Positions 1 to 6,484 are shown, counted from the stretch's first letter. The stretch is DNA of 16,299 nt from an uncultured Candidatus Pelagibacter sp. (GCA_913043015.1 CAJWKX010000006.1:1-16299), one strand, 5' to 3'. The notes: generated by a model not told the origin, from the letters alone. Made by a program: numbers and translations.

Positions 1-399
1 AATAAATCAAAAAAAATGGCAGAAGAAATTATTGATAATGGATTAAAAAATAAACTCTCAGAAATTTGGGGAACGGAGGCAACCGTATATTATCCAGGCA
101 AATATGGAGGAACAGCAGATTGTATTGGCGTTTATGAAGGAAAAGAAACTATTTTAGACTTTAAACAAAGCAATAAACCAAAAAAAGAAGAATATATTGA
201 AGATTATTTTTTACAACTTGGAGCGTACTCTTTGGCGCATAACACAGTTTATAATTCTAGAATTACACAAGGGGTGATTTTACTTTGTACAGTCGATAGA
301 TTATTCCAAGATTTTAAAATAGAAGGTAACGAATTAATAAATTTTCAAAATCAATTTCTTGAAAGGGTTGAACAATTTAACCATCAATTAAGAAAATAA
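1..399 (+). CDS. MGME1-like PD-(D/E)XK exonuclease, C-terminal part (5' end outside window)
   Basis: Probable DNA exonuclease of the PD-(D/E)XK superfamily, closest in motif spacing to the mitochondrial genome maintenance exonuclease (MGME1) type, which acts on single-stranded DNA ends. The reading frame is open back to base 1, so the gene is truncated by the window edge; the ATG at 16 is probably internal. Numbered from that Met, the visible core is GGTADC with Asp35, then the D-x-K pair Asp48 and Lys50 in LDFKQS followed by NKPKK, and a QLGAY motif at 67-71. These match motifs II, III and the Gln-containing helix of the family. The N-terminal part, which would carry motif I, is not visible. 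The next gene, 111 bases downstream on the same strand, is exonuclease I. Phage proteins share this fold, so a phage origin is possible. The nuclease fold is fairly secure; the exact substrate is inferred. Confidence 0.72.
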   Translation, partial: NKSKKMAEEIIDNGLKNKLSEIWGTEATVYYPGKYGGTADCIGVYEGKETILDFKQSNKPKKEEYIEDYFLQLGAYSLAHNTVYNSRITQGVILLCTVDRLFQDFKIEGNELINFQNQFLERVEQFNHQLRK

Positions 400-402
400 A
401 GT

Positions 403-430
403 TTGACTTTAAAAGAATTTCATATATTAA
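403..430 (+). promoter_or_regulatory. possible sigma-70 promoter for sbcB
   Basis: The 111-base gap after the exonuclease stop holds TTGACT at 403-408 and an AT-rich TATTAA at 425-430 (spacer 16), a plausible -35/-10 pair for sbcB. The -35 lies inside a small inverted repeat (TAAAGT-TTG-ACTTTA, 397-411) that also covers the upstream stop codon. In a genome this AT-rich the -10 match is weak evidence. The gap contains no ORF or other recognisable element. Confidence 0.3.
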
Positions 431-500
431 AAAAACAACTTTGCTACTTGTTTAGATGCGAGTTTCTTAAAAAAATTCCCTCACAAATAGCATTAAAATA

Positions 501-505
501 AGGAG
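501..505 (+). promoter_or_regulatory. Shine-Dalgarno site deciding the sbcB TTG start
   Basis: AGGAG lies five bases before TTG at 511. It is the clearest ribosome-binding site in the window and supports TTG, not an internal ATG, as the sbcB start. That start also puts the catalytic DxE at residues 7 and 9, as expected. Confidence 0.7.
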
Positions 506-510
506 AAAAA

Positions 511-1941
511 TTGAATTTAGCTATTTGGGATATTGAGTCATCAAATGCAAACACTGATTTTGGAAGTATTATTGAGATTGGTGGAATATTAGTCGATGAA
601 CATTTTAAAGAAAAAGATCGATTTAATCTAAGATGTAGATTGCCGGAGGGAGAAATTCCTCAAGCAATGGCATTAATAGTTAATAAAACTGGACTTGATT
701 TGTTAACTAAAGCTAATCTCAGCCATTATCAGATGTTGGGAGAGGTAGAGAAAATTTTCAAAAAATGGAGTCCCGCTATTTTTATTGGTTGGTCGAACAT
801 CGGTTTTGATGATGAAATGATCAGAAAAGAGTTTTTTAAAGGGATTAGATACCCATATATTACAAACTCTTCCCCAAATAAAAGACACGATGGATTGAAT
901 ATTGCAAGAGCCGCATATGCTATTGATAGCGGTATTTTAAATACTGAAATAAATGAAAAAGGCAACGCTGTAATGAAATTAGAATCCCTTGCAAGAATGA
1001 ATGGATTTGAGTCTTCAGGAGCTCACTCAGCATTATTTGATGCTGAATTAACATTAAAAATTCTTGGATTGATCAAAAAAAAACAACCTGACACATGGAA
1101 TGTATTTTTACAAACAGCAAACAAATTAGATACAGAAACGATATTTAAGAAAGAGAAAATTATTACTCTCAATGAATATTTTTATGGAAAATCTAGACTA
1201 TATCTATGTGCGCCCTTACATCCAAAAAACTGTATTCACCCCGTGTATCAATGGGGACAAGTTGTTGATCTGAGAGTAGATGTTGAACAGTTATTTAATC
1301 TATCAATTAATGAATTAAAACTTGAAATGAAAAAAACCCCAAAATTTCTTAGAACTATTAGGTCAAACAAGGCTCCAATCATTTTAGATCCAAGTTACGG
1401 AATGAAGATTGAGCCTTATAATGCTATTGATCCAAGTTTAATTAAAAAAAGAGCTGAATTAGTAAAAAATAACGAAAAGTTTTCTAAGAATATAATTATT
1501 GCACTTAGGGAGATAGCAGAAGAAAAAGATCAGTCAAAATCACAAGAAGATATTTATGCTGAAGAAAGCATCTATACAAAATTTACTCCAAACAAAGATA
1601 CAAATCTTTTTCCTCTTTGGCATAATGCTTCTTGGAAAGATAAATTGCAAATGTTGGATAAATTTGAGGATGATAGATTAGTTGGATTTGGTAAGAAAAT
1701 AATTTATCAAGAATCTCCCGAAACACTTCCTGCAGACATATGCAAAAGTATCAAGAGAGAGATTGCCGAGAGAATCTTGAGTGAAAACAAAGAAAAATGG
1801 TGGACTTGTAAAGAATTTTATTTTGAGTGCGACAATTTGAGAGAAAAATATACTAACGAAAAGGATGAAGAAAAATTGAAATTTTTAGATCAACTGAATG
1901 ACCATGTTATGTTTATACAAAAAAAATATGAAAATGCTTAG
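511..1941 (+). CDS. sbcB: Exodeoxyribonuclease I (SbcB), 3'-5' single-strand DNA exonuclease
   Basis: Degrades single-stranded DNA from the 3' end and takes part in recombination and mismatch repair; cytoplasmic. The 476-residue length matches the E. coli enzyme (475). The DEDDh exonuclease motifs are complete: Asp7 and Glu9 in WDIES, the FDDE motif at about 99-102, and His172 with Asp177 in AHSALFDAE. Residues from about 200 on correspond to the SH3-like and helical domains that form the DNA clamp. The start is TTG with a good AGGAG site. The gene follows another probable single-strand exonuclease and precedes a thioredoxin, all on the plus strand. Exonuclease I is, to my knowledge, mainly known from gammaproteobacteria, so presence in an alphaproteobacterium may reflect old transfer; its codon use looks like that of its neighbours. 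The DNA polymerase III epsilon subunit shares the fold but is much shorter. Confidence 0.93.
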   Translation: MNLAIWDIESSNANTDFGSIIEIGGILVDEHFKEKDRFNLRCRLPEGEIPQAMALIVNKTGLDLLTKANLSHYQMLGEVEKIFKKWSPAIFIGWSNIGFDDEMIRKEFFKGIRYPYITNSSPNKRHDGLNIARAAYAIDSGILNTEINEKGNAVMKLESLARMNGFESSGAHSALFDAELTLKILGLIKKKQPDTWNVFLQTANKLDTETIFKKEKIITLNEYFYGKSRLYLCAPLHPKNCIHPVYQWGQVVDLRVDVEQLFNLSINELKLEMKKTPKFLRTIRSNKAPIILDPSYGMKIEPYNAIDPSLIKKRAELVKNNEKFSKNIIIALREIAEEKDQSKSQEDIYAEESIYTKFTPNKDTNLFPLWHNASWKDKLQMLDKFEDDRLVGFGKKIIYQESPETLPADICKSIKREIAERILSENKEKWWTCKEFYFECDNLREKYTNEKDEEKLKFLDQLNDHVMFIQKKYENA

Positions 1942-1969
1942 TTGACTTTATTGATTTAAATAATACATA
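1942..1969 (+). promoter_or_regulatory. trxA: possible promoter for the thioredoxin gene
   Basis: TTGACT at 1942-1947 starts one base after the sbcB stop. An AT-rich stretch follows, with TAATAC at 1961-1966 and TACATA at 1964-1969 as possible -10 elements. The thioredoxin ATG is at 1976 without a clear Shine-Dalgarno, so a near-leaderless transcript is possible. Weak evidence. Confidence 0.25.
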
Positions 1970-1975
1970 AGAATT

Positions 1976-2296
1976 ATGCTAATTGATTTTAAAGACGATG
2001 ATTTTGATACAAAAGTAAAGAACGAAGACATTTCTATTTTACAATACTCAGCTTCCTGGTGCGCTCCATGTAAAGCCTTAAAACCTGTCATGGAAAAATT
2101 ATCTGATGAGTTTAAAGATAAAGCTAATTTTTATTATGCAGATATTGATGAGAATGCAATTAATTCTGCTTCTGCCGCAGGTGTTAGAGGTGTGCCTACT
2201 GTGGTTGTTTATAAAAAAGGTCAAGAAGTAGCAAGAAAAGTTGGTGGTTTGCCCGAACAACAAATGAGGGATTTTTTAAAAGAAAATCTTAGTTAA
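1976..2296 (+). CDS. trxA: Thioredoxin with CAPC active site
   Basis: Small cytoplasmic dithiol-disulfide oxidoreductase that passes electrons from thioredoxin reductase to target proteins. The 106-residue length is standard for a single thioredoxin fold with no signal peptide or membrane segment. The active site is WCAPCK with Cys29 and Cys32, where the usual bacterial motif is WCGPCK; the Gly to Ala change in the CxxC loop can shift redox potential. The cis-proline loop is present (GVPT, Pro74), as is the conserved Gly-Gly near the C-terminus (VGGLPE). It lies 34 bases after sbcB on the same strand and overlaps the convergent folC gene by 8 bases at the 3' ends. A thioredoxin next to folC is common in alphaproteobacteria, though usually co-directional. 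The genome may carry another, canonical thioredoxin elsewhere; that cannot be judged here. Confidence 0.92.
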   Translation: MLIDFKDDDFDTKVKNEDISILQYSASWCAPCKALKPVMEKLSDEFKDKANFYYADIDENAINSASAAGVRGVPTVVVYKKGQEVARKVGGLPEQQMRDFLKENLS

Positions 2297-2301
2297 GATT
2301 T
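2284..2301. terminator. Inverted repeat spanning the convergent trxA/folC stop codons
   Basis: AAATCTTA (2284-2291) and TAAGATTT (2294-2301) form a perfect 8-base inverted repeat with a 2-base centre, or 7 bp with a 4-base loop. The trxA stop (2294-2296) and folC stop (2289-2291) both lie inside it. On the minus strand the repeat is followed by a T-rich tail (TCTTTT), so it could act as a weak intrinsic terminator for the long minus-strand operon. The stem has only one G:C pair per arm, so termination strength is doubtful. Confidence 0.35.
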
Positions 2302-3554
2302 AATACTTCTCCAATTAAATATAAACTGCCTGAAACAAGACAGATTTCGTTTTGATATTTATTGATTGATTGAATACTTTCTCTGATATTTTTGCATAAA
2401 TTAATTTTTTTATTAATCCCATTAAGTTTGTTTTTGAATTCCTCTTTTGAAATTGATCCTTCCTGATTGGGTATATCTATTAAAGTAATTGATTTTACTT
2501 TATTTTTGAAACAATCAATAAAACCCCGATGATCCTTGTCTTTCATCATCCCAACAATTAAGTGAACATCATGGTTTTGTTGCTCTACCCAGTTTGCAAT
2601 TGCTTTTGCCGCATTAATATTGTGGCCTGCATCACAGATTAATCTATTTGGACCAACTAAATCTTTTAGTTTTCCTGATTTGATCTCTTGAAGCCTTCCT
2701 TTGAGTTCAATTTTAGTTATTCCAGTTTTGATATCTTGATCTTTAATATTAAATAACTTTCTAGTTGCAGTTATGGAAGTACTTATGTTTTCAAGCTGAT
2801 GATCTCCCAAAACATTAGGCTCTGGTAGTATTATTGATCCTTTATGATCTTCATACTGAATAAATCCATTCTCAGCTCTTAAAATATTAAAATCTTTTCC
2901 AAAAAAATATTTGTTTGATTGATTGTTTTCCAAGGCTTTTTCAATTTTTGATGTTGTTTCTTTATTATCTTGTTTATTTACAAATATATTTGAGTTTAAA
3001 AGTTTTGCTGTTTTTTCATATATTACACCATCAATTGTTTTATTCTCGATCCATTGTAAGTGATCTAGCCCAATTGATCCAATTATTGATCCTAAATTTT
3101 TTTTAAATACATTCGTACTATCATAACGGTGCATTAACCCACATTCTATAATAGAGATGTTTTCTTTGAATTGTTCACAAAATTTTAAGTATGCACAAGT
3201 GAGAACTTCAAAAAGAGTTGCTTTGTCTTTTCCTAAAATTTTCTCTATATCTTCAAGAAGATTAATAAGTTCTTCCTCATTTATCTCAGTATCATTATAA
3301 ACAAATCTTTCAGTGTAACTTTGAAGGTGAGGAGATAGATACAAATTACATTTATATCCAGATTGATTTAGAATTGCTTTTAGACTTTGGCAAATACTGT
3401 ATTTAGAGTTCGTGCCAACAACTGAGATTACGTTCTCCAGTTTATCTTGAGGATTGCCCAGTTTATCTAGTAGGTTAAATGTCCTATCTAAAGATAGATC
3501 TATTTTTTTAGGATGCTTTTGCTCTAGTTTCGAGATTATCTTCTGAAGTTTCAT
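2289..3554 (-). CDS. folC: Folylpolyglutamate synthase / dihydrofolate synthase, divergent
   Basis: Mur-ligase-like ATP-dependent enzyme that adds glutamate to dihydropteroate and folates; cytoplasmic, 421 residues, normal length. The N-terminus (HPKKIDL, LDRTFNLLDKLGNP) and SPHLQSYTERF, GLDHLQWI, ENISTSITATRKL and GRLQEI segments place it firmly in FolC. Several usual family motifs are altered: the P-loop, normally GTNGKGS, is GTNSKYS (residues 47-53); the GLGGR-D-TN motif reads GLMHRYDSTN (139-148); the DGAHN-P motif reads DAGHNINA (308-315). The P-loop Lys51 and Ser53 are kept, so ATP binding may survive. ATG start with GGA upstream; the start lies 47 bases inside accD, and the N-terminal homology runs right up to it, so the overlap looks genuine. 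Last gene of the minus-strand run, convergent with thioredoxin. Family assignment is firm; the effect of the changed loops is unknown. Confidence 0.88.
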   Translation of the reverse strand: MKLQKIISKLEQKHPKKIDLSLDRTFNLLDKLGNPQDKLENVISVVGTNSKYSICQSLKAILNQSGYKCNLYLSPHLQSYTERFVYNDTEINEEELINLLEDIEKILGKDKATLFEVLTCAYLKFCEQFKENISIIECGLMHRYDSTNVFKKNLGSIIGSIGLDHLQWIENKTIDGVIYEKTAKLLNSNIFVNKQDNKETTSKIEKALENNQSNKYFFGKDFNILRAENGFIQYEDHKGSIILPEPNVLGDHQLENISTSITATRKLFNIKDQDIKTGITKIELKGRLQEIKSGKLKDLVGPNRLICDAGHNINAAKAIANWVEQQNHDVHLIVGMMKDKDHRGFIDCFKNKVKSITLIDIPNQEGSISKEEFKNKLNGINKKINLCKNIRESIQSINKYQNEICLVSGSLYLIGEVLNLN

Positions 3555-4446
3555 TTGTTTTTTCCATATTTAAATTTACTTCAGAATTTTTCTTTAGCAA
3601 TATTGATAAAAGCAAACTTATTTGATTTTTTAAATCTTTTCTGTGTACCACTTTGTCTATAAATCCATGTTCTTTTACAAACTCTGCTGTTTGAAAATCA
3701 GGACTTAGCTCTTCCTTAACAGTGGCTTGGATTACTCTTCTGCCAGCAAAAGCGATTAAAGAACCCGGTTCTGCAAAATGAATATCTCCTAACATAGCAA
3801 ATGAACCTGTTATTCCTCCAGCACAAGGATCAACAAAGCAAACTATATAAGGCAAGTTATTTTTTTTAAGTTCATTAATTGCAAGGGTTGTTCTTGTCAT
3901 ATTTGCCAAAGCTACTAGACTTTCAAACATTCTTTGACCTCCTCCACATGGAAAGAAAACATAAGGAGTTTGATTATCTATTGCATGTTGTGTCCCATAA
4001 AGAATCGCTTCTCCTTCAGCTGCGCCTACTGAGCCACCAATAAAATCAAAATTTATTGCACCTGCAGTTATATTTATGTCGTTTATTTTTCCCCTAACAA
4101 TCATCACGGCGCAACTTTGTTCTGTTTTCTTTCTCGCTTCTTTTAATCTATCTTTATAAGATTTTGTATCTTCCCAATTTAATGGATCTTCAGCTGGAAG
4201 AGGTGTTTCAAGAATTTCGTATCTATTTTTTCCAAAAAAAATATCGAATCTTTGACGACAGTTAATTCTATGATGTTTCCCACAAGAACTACAAACCCAT
4301 AAGTTTTCTTCAAGCTCTTTTTTTAGAACTGGGCCTTTACAACAACTTGTCCATTCAGAACTTTCAATATCTTCTTTTGAAGGTCTTTTTTTTAAAATTT
4401 TTTTGATTTTTTCACCAAACCCGATAGTCTTTTTTAGCCAATTCAT
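3508..4446 (-). CDS. accD: Acetyl-CoA carboxylase carboxyltransferase beta subunit
   Basis: Beta subunit of the carboxyltransferase that moves CO2 from biotin to acetyl-CoA to make malonyl-CoA for fatty acid synthesis; works with AccA, which is not in this window. The 312-residue length is normal. The N-terminal zinc-ribbon region (about 31-60) has Cys34, Cys35, Cys52 and Cys55: the second knuckle CSSC is normal, but the first is CC where a CxxC is expected. The crotonase-like core contains DFIGGSVGAAEGE, CGGGQRM (oxyanion region; E. coli has SGGARM), DPCAGGITGSFAMLGD, AEPGSLIAFAGRRVI and the ELSPDFQTAEF segment. The last ~25 residues are low complexity and overlap the folC start. ATG start overlaps the trpA stop by 4 bases (ATGA), pointing to translational coupling. 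Neighbours trpA upstream and folC downstream are the classic alphaproteobacterial order. Confidence 0.94.
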   Translation of the reverse strand: MNWLKKTIGFGEKIKKILKKRPSKEDIESSEWTSCCKGPVLKKELEENLWVCSSCGKHHRINCRQRFDIFFGKNRYEILETPLPAEDPLNWEDTKSYKDRLKEARKKTEQSCAVMIVRGKINDINITAGAINFDFIGGSVGAAEGEAILYGTQHAIDNQTPYVFFPCGGGQRMFESLVALANMTRTTLAINELKKNNLPYIVCFVDPCAGGITGSFAMLGDIHFAEPGSLIAFAGRRVIQATVKEELSPDFQTAEFVKEHGFIDKVVHRKDLKNQISLLLSILLKKNSEVNLNMEKTNETSEDNLETRAKAS

Positions 4447-5252
4447 ATAATTTTAATTTTATTTTTTAATCTTTTAACCATATTGCTTACATTTGTGACA
4501 GGATTTTGTCTTTTTTCCAAGCTTTTGCTTATTTCTTTGCAGATTGTACTACCTACAACCAATCCATCAGCAGATTTTAACTTTGATATTGTCTTTTCAG
4601 TAATTCCAAAACCAATTACTACTTTTTTAAGATTGTTTATTTTTTTTATTTTTTGATAATTCTTTAATATTTCTTTTGGAGAAACTTTTAGCTTTCCGCC
4701 AGTTGTAGACAGCATACTTATATAATAAATCATATCATGCGAGTCCCTAATTATTTTTTTCATTCTTTCTTTTGAGGTAGTTGGAGATAAAAGTTGAATA
4801 AAATTAATAGATTTTTTTTTACATCTTTTTGCAAAATATTTATTGTCTGGCCAAGGAAGATCTACAACTATTAAACCGTCAACCCCAACTTTTTTGCATT
4901 TATTTATAAAATTATTTTCACCATATTGATAAATCATATTGTAATAGCCCATTAAAATAACTGGTTTTGAATTTTTAAATTTTTTAAATTTTTTAACTAT
5001 TTGAAAGACATCTTTCATTTTTATTCCATTTTTTATAGCCCTGTACGCACTTGTTTGAATTTGACCTCCATCCGCAATTGGAGTGTTGTGTGGGAAACCT
5101 ATTTCACAAATATCCGCATATTTTGAAATAGATTTTAATATTTCTAGGGATTTTTTTTTATTATTGTCCCCAGCAACTGTGTAAGTTAGTAAAGCAGGTC
5201 GATTTTCAACTTTACATTTTTTGAAAGCCAAACTTATTGGAGAAATGTTCAT
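4443..5252 (-). CDS. trpA: Tryptophan synthase alpha subunit, altered inter-subunit loops
   Basis: TIM-barrel subunit that splits indole-3-glycerol phosphate into indole and glyceraldehyde-3-phosphate and passes indole to TrpB. 269 residues, normal length. Catalytic Glu50 and Asp61 (Salmonella Glu49 and Asp60) are kept in EIGFPHNTPIADG. Tyr176 and Thr184, matching Tyr175 and Thr183, are kept, as are the phosphate-binding GFGI (about 220) and VVGSTI segments. Loop 2 normally reads PFSDP; here it is PHNTP, replacing Asp56 by Thr57. Loop 6 normally reads SRxGVTG; here SMLSTTG, replacing Arg179 by Met and Gly181 by Ser. These positions contact TrpB. ATG start overlaps the trpB stop by 4 bases (ATGA), and the stop overlaps accD by 4. 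A 9-base AT-rich tandem repeat encodes KKFKKFK near residue 90. The family call is firm; catalytic residues suggest an active enzyme. Confidence 0.92.
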   Translation of the reverse strand: MNISPISLAFKKCKVENRPALLTYTVAGDNNKKKSLEILKSISKYADICEIGFPHNTPIADGGQIQTSAYRAIKNGIKMKDVFQIVKKFKKFKNSKPVILMGYYNMIYQYGENNFINKCKKVGVDGLIVVDLPWPDNKYFAKRCKKKSINFIQLLSPTTSKERMKKIIRDSHDMIYYISMLSTTGGKLKVSPKEILKNYQKIKKINNLKKVVIGFGITEKTISKLKSADGLVVGSTICKEISKSLEKRQNPVTNVSNMVKRLKNKIKII

Positions 5253-6484
5253 TTTATATGTTTATCTAATCTTTTTTTTAAAATATCTCTATCTTTGTAT
5301 GAATCTCCACAACTGTTACATATTATTATTGTATCTTTACTTAATTTGGGTGCAATTTTAATTGCTTCAGCAAAGGCATGTGCTGGCTCTAAGCTTGGGG
5401 ATATAGATTCAAGTTCGGTAACTAATTTGTATGCATTTAATGCCTCTTCATCACTCGCATATGTATACCTTGCTCTACCGGCATCTTTTAAAAAACAATG
5501 TATTGGGCTAACACCAGGATAATCTAAACCAGCACTTATTGACTCGGTTTCGTTTATTTGTCCCTCATTATTTTGACAAACATAAGATGCGGAACCATGA
5601 AGTATACCTAATTTAGCACCTTTACTTAAAGGTGCGGCATGAAGTTTCGATTTTTTTGGACCACCAGCTTCAACGCCTATTAGTTCAATTTGTTTTTTGT
5701 TATAGTCTATAAATTCACTCCAGAATCCGTATGCAGAACTACCACCACCAATACAATTAATCAGTTTTAGTTTTTTAGGAATAGCGTTGAATTCAGATTT
5801 TAATTGAATTTTTAACTCTCTAGATATTTGTGCTGTGCTCCAACCACAAATTTTTACAAATATATTTGGTCCAACAGTAGATCCTACACACATATGAGTA
5901 GTGTCACAATTTGATACCCAGTATCTCATACATTCACTAACAGCATCAACCAATGTTTGACTTCCGCTGTAGACAGGAACTATTTCAGCACCATTTTTTC
6001 TCATTGCATCACAATTAGGTTTTTGCCTTTTGATATCTTTTGCACCCATAAATATTTTACATTTCAAATCAAATTTTTTTGCAGCCATACTTAACATTTT
6101 GCCAGCATATCCAGCTCCAGTGTCACCTATGACGTATTTTTTTCCTGCTTTTTTACAAATCAAAGCATGAACTGTTGCATTATAAATTTTATGTGCACCA
6201 CCATTAGCTTCAGACACTACCTTGGCCCAGATTTGTGCTCCACCGAGATAGTTTGTTAAATTATTTAATTTTATAAATGGAGTTGGCGCACCAACATAAT
6301 TTTTGAAATAGTAATCTCTTTTTTTGATAAAATTTTTATCTTTTCTTATTTTGGCAAAAAGTTTTGTAAGATCATCGACGGGTTTTTTTAAAGTTTCTGG
6401 AATAAAATTCCCTCCAAATTTACCACCCCAAAAACCGTTCTTATCATGTTGATCTATCAGAGGTATTTTTTTTTTAATTTTCAT
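5249..6484 (-). CDS. trpB: Tryptophan synthase beta subunit, strongly divergent
   Basis: PLP enzyme that joins indole and serine to make tryptophan; cytoplasmic, forms a complex with TrpA. 411 residues, typical of the TrpB1 type, with the N-terminal FGGNFIPETL and the SISAGLDYPGVSP segment clearly present. The PLP lysine is Lys99 (GGAHK, equivalent of Lys87). The phosphate cup CIGGGSSA is close to the usual GGGSNA. Unusual positions: Glu109 is Asp121 (GDTGAG); Lys167 is Val179 (SGSQTLVDA); Ser178 is Val190; Ser377, which binds the PLP ring nitrogen, aligns with Cys392 in CNSCGDSYKD; the usual GPHPYPxxVREFQ stretch reads GPNIFVKICGWST (205-217); KRED before the lysine is replaced by AKVVSEAN. 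Twelve cysteines are present. Arg153 (Arg141) and Asp321 (Asp305) are kept. Start ATG overlaps trpF by 11 bases and is followed by a run of ten A bases. Could be a functionally shifted TrpB; synteny with trpF and trpA argues for tryptophan synthesis. Confidence 0.87.
   Translation of the reverse strand: MKIKKKIPLIDQHDKNGFWGGKFGGNFIPETLKKPVDDLTKLFAKIRKDKNFIKKRDYYFKNYVGAPTPFIKLNNLTNYLGGAQIWAKVVSEANGGAHKIYNATVHALICKKAGKKYVIGDTGAGYAGKMLSMAAKKFDLKCKIFMGAKDIKRQKPNCDAMRKNGAEIVPVYSGSQTLVDAVSECMRYWVSNCDTTHMCVGSTVGPNIFVKICGWSTAQISRELKIQLKSEFNAIPKKLKLINCIGGGSSAYGFWSEFIDYNKKQIELIGVEAGGPKKSKLHAAPLSKGAKLGILHGSASYVCQNNEGQINETESISAGLDYPGVSPIHCFLKDAGRARYTYASDEEALNAYKLVTELESISPSLEPAHAFAEAIKIAPKLSKDTIIICNSCGDSYKDRDILKKRLDKHIK

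Noticed and set aside
1..399. Cas4 or other CRISPR-linked nuclease
   Set aside because: No four-cysteine cluster is visible, no CRISPR repeats or cas genes are nearby, and the DFKQSNKPKK pattern fits MGME1-like proteins better.
403..1950. TTGACTTTA right after two stop codons (403 and 1942) as a special shared regulatory motif
   Set aside because: The same string occurs inside rnd (14468) and the near-identical TTGACTTTT inside lptC, so it is not specific to the spacers. Kept only as weak -35 candidates.
6461..6476. Poly-T runs inside the minus-strand operon as terminators
   Set aside because: Runs of 8-11 T on the plus strand are A-runs (lysine codons) in the transcribed sense and have no preceding GC stem.
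5249..6484. TrpB2-type or unrelated PLP enzyme (threonine synthase, cysteine synthase) instead of TrpB1
   Set aside because: Length, FGGNFIPETL N-terminus, GAHK, SISAGLDYPG segment and position between trpF and trpA all favour TrpB1, though diverged.
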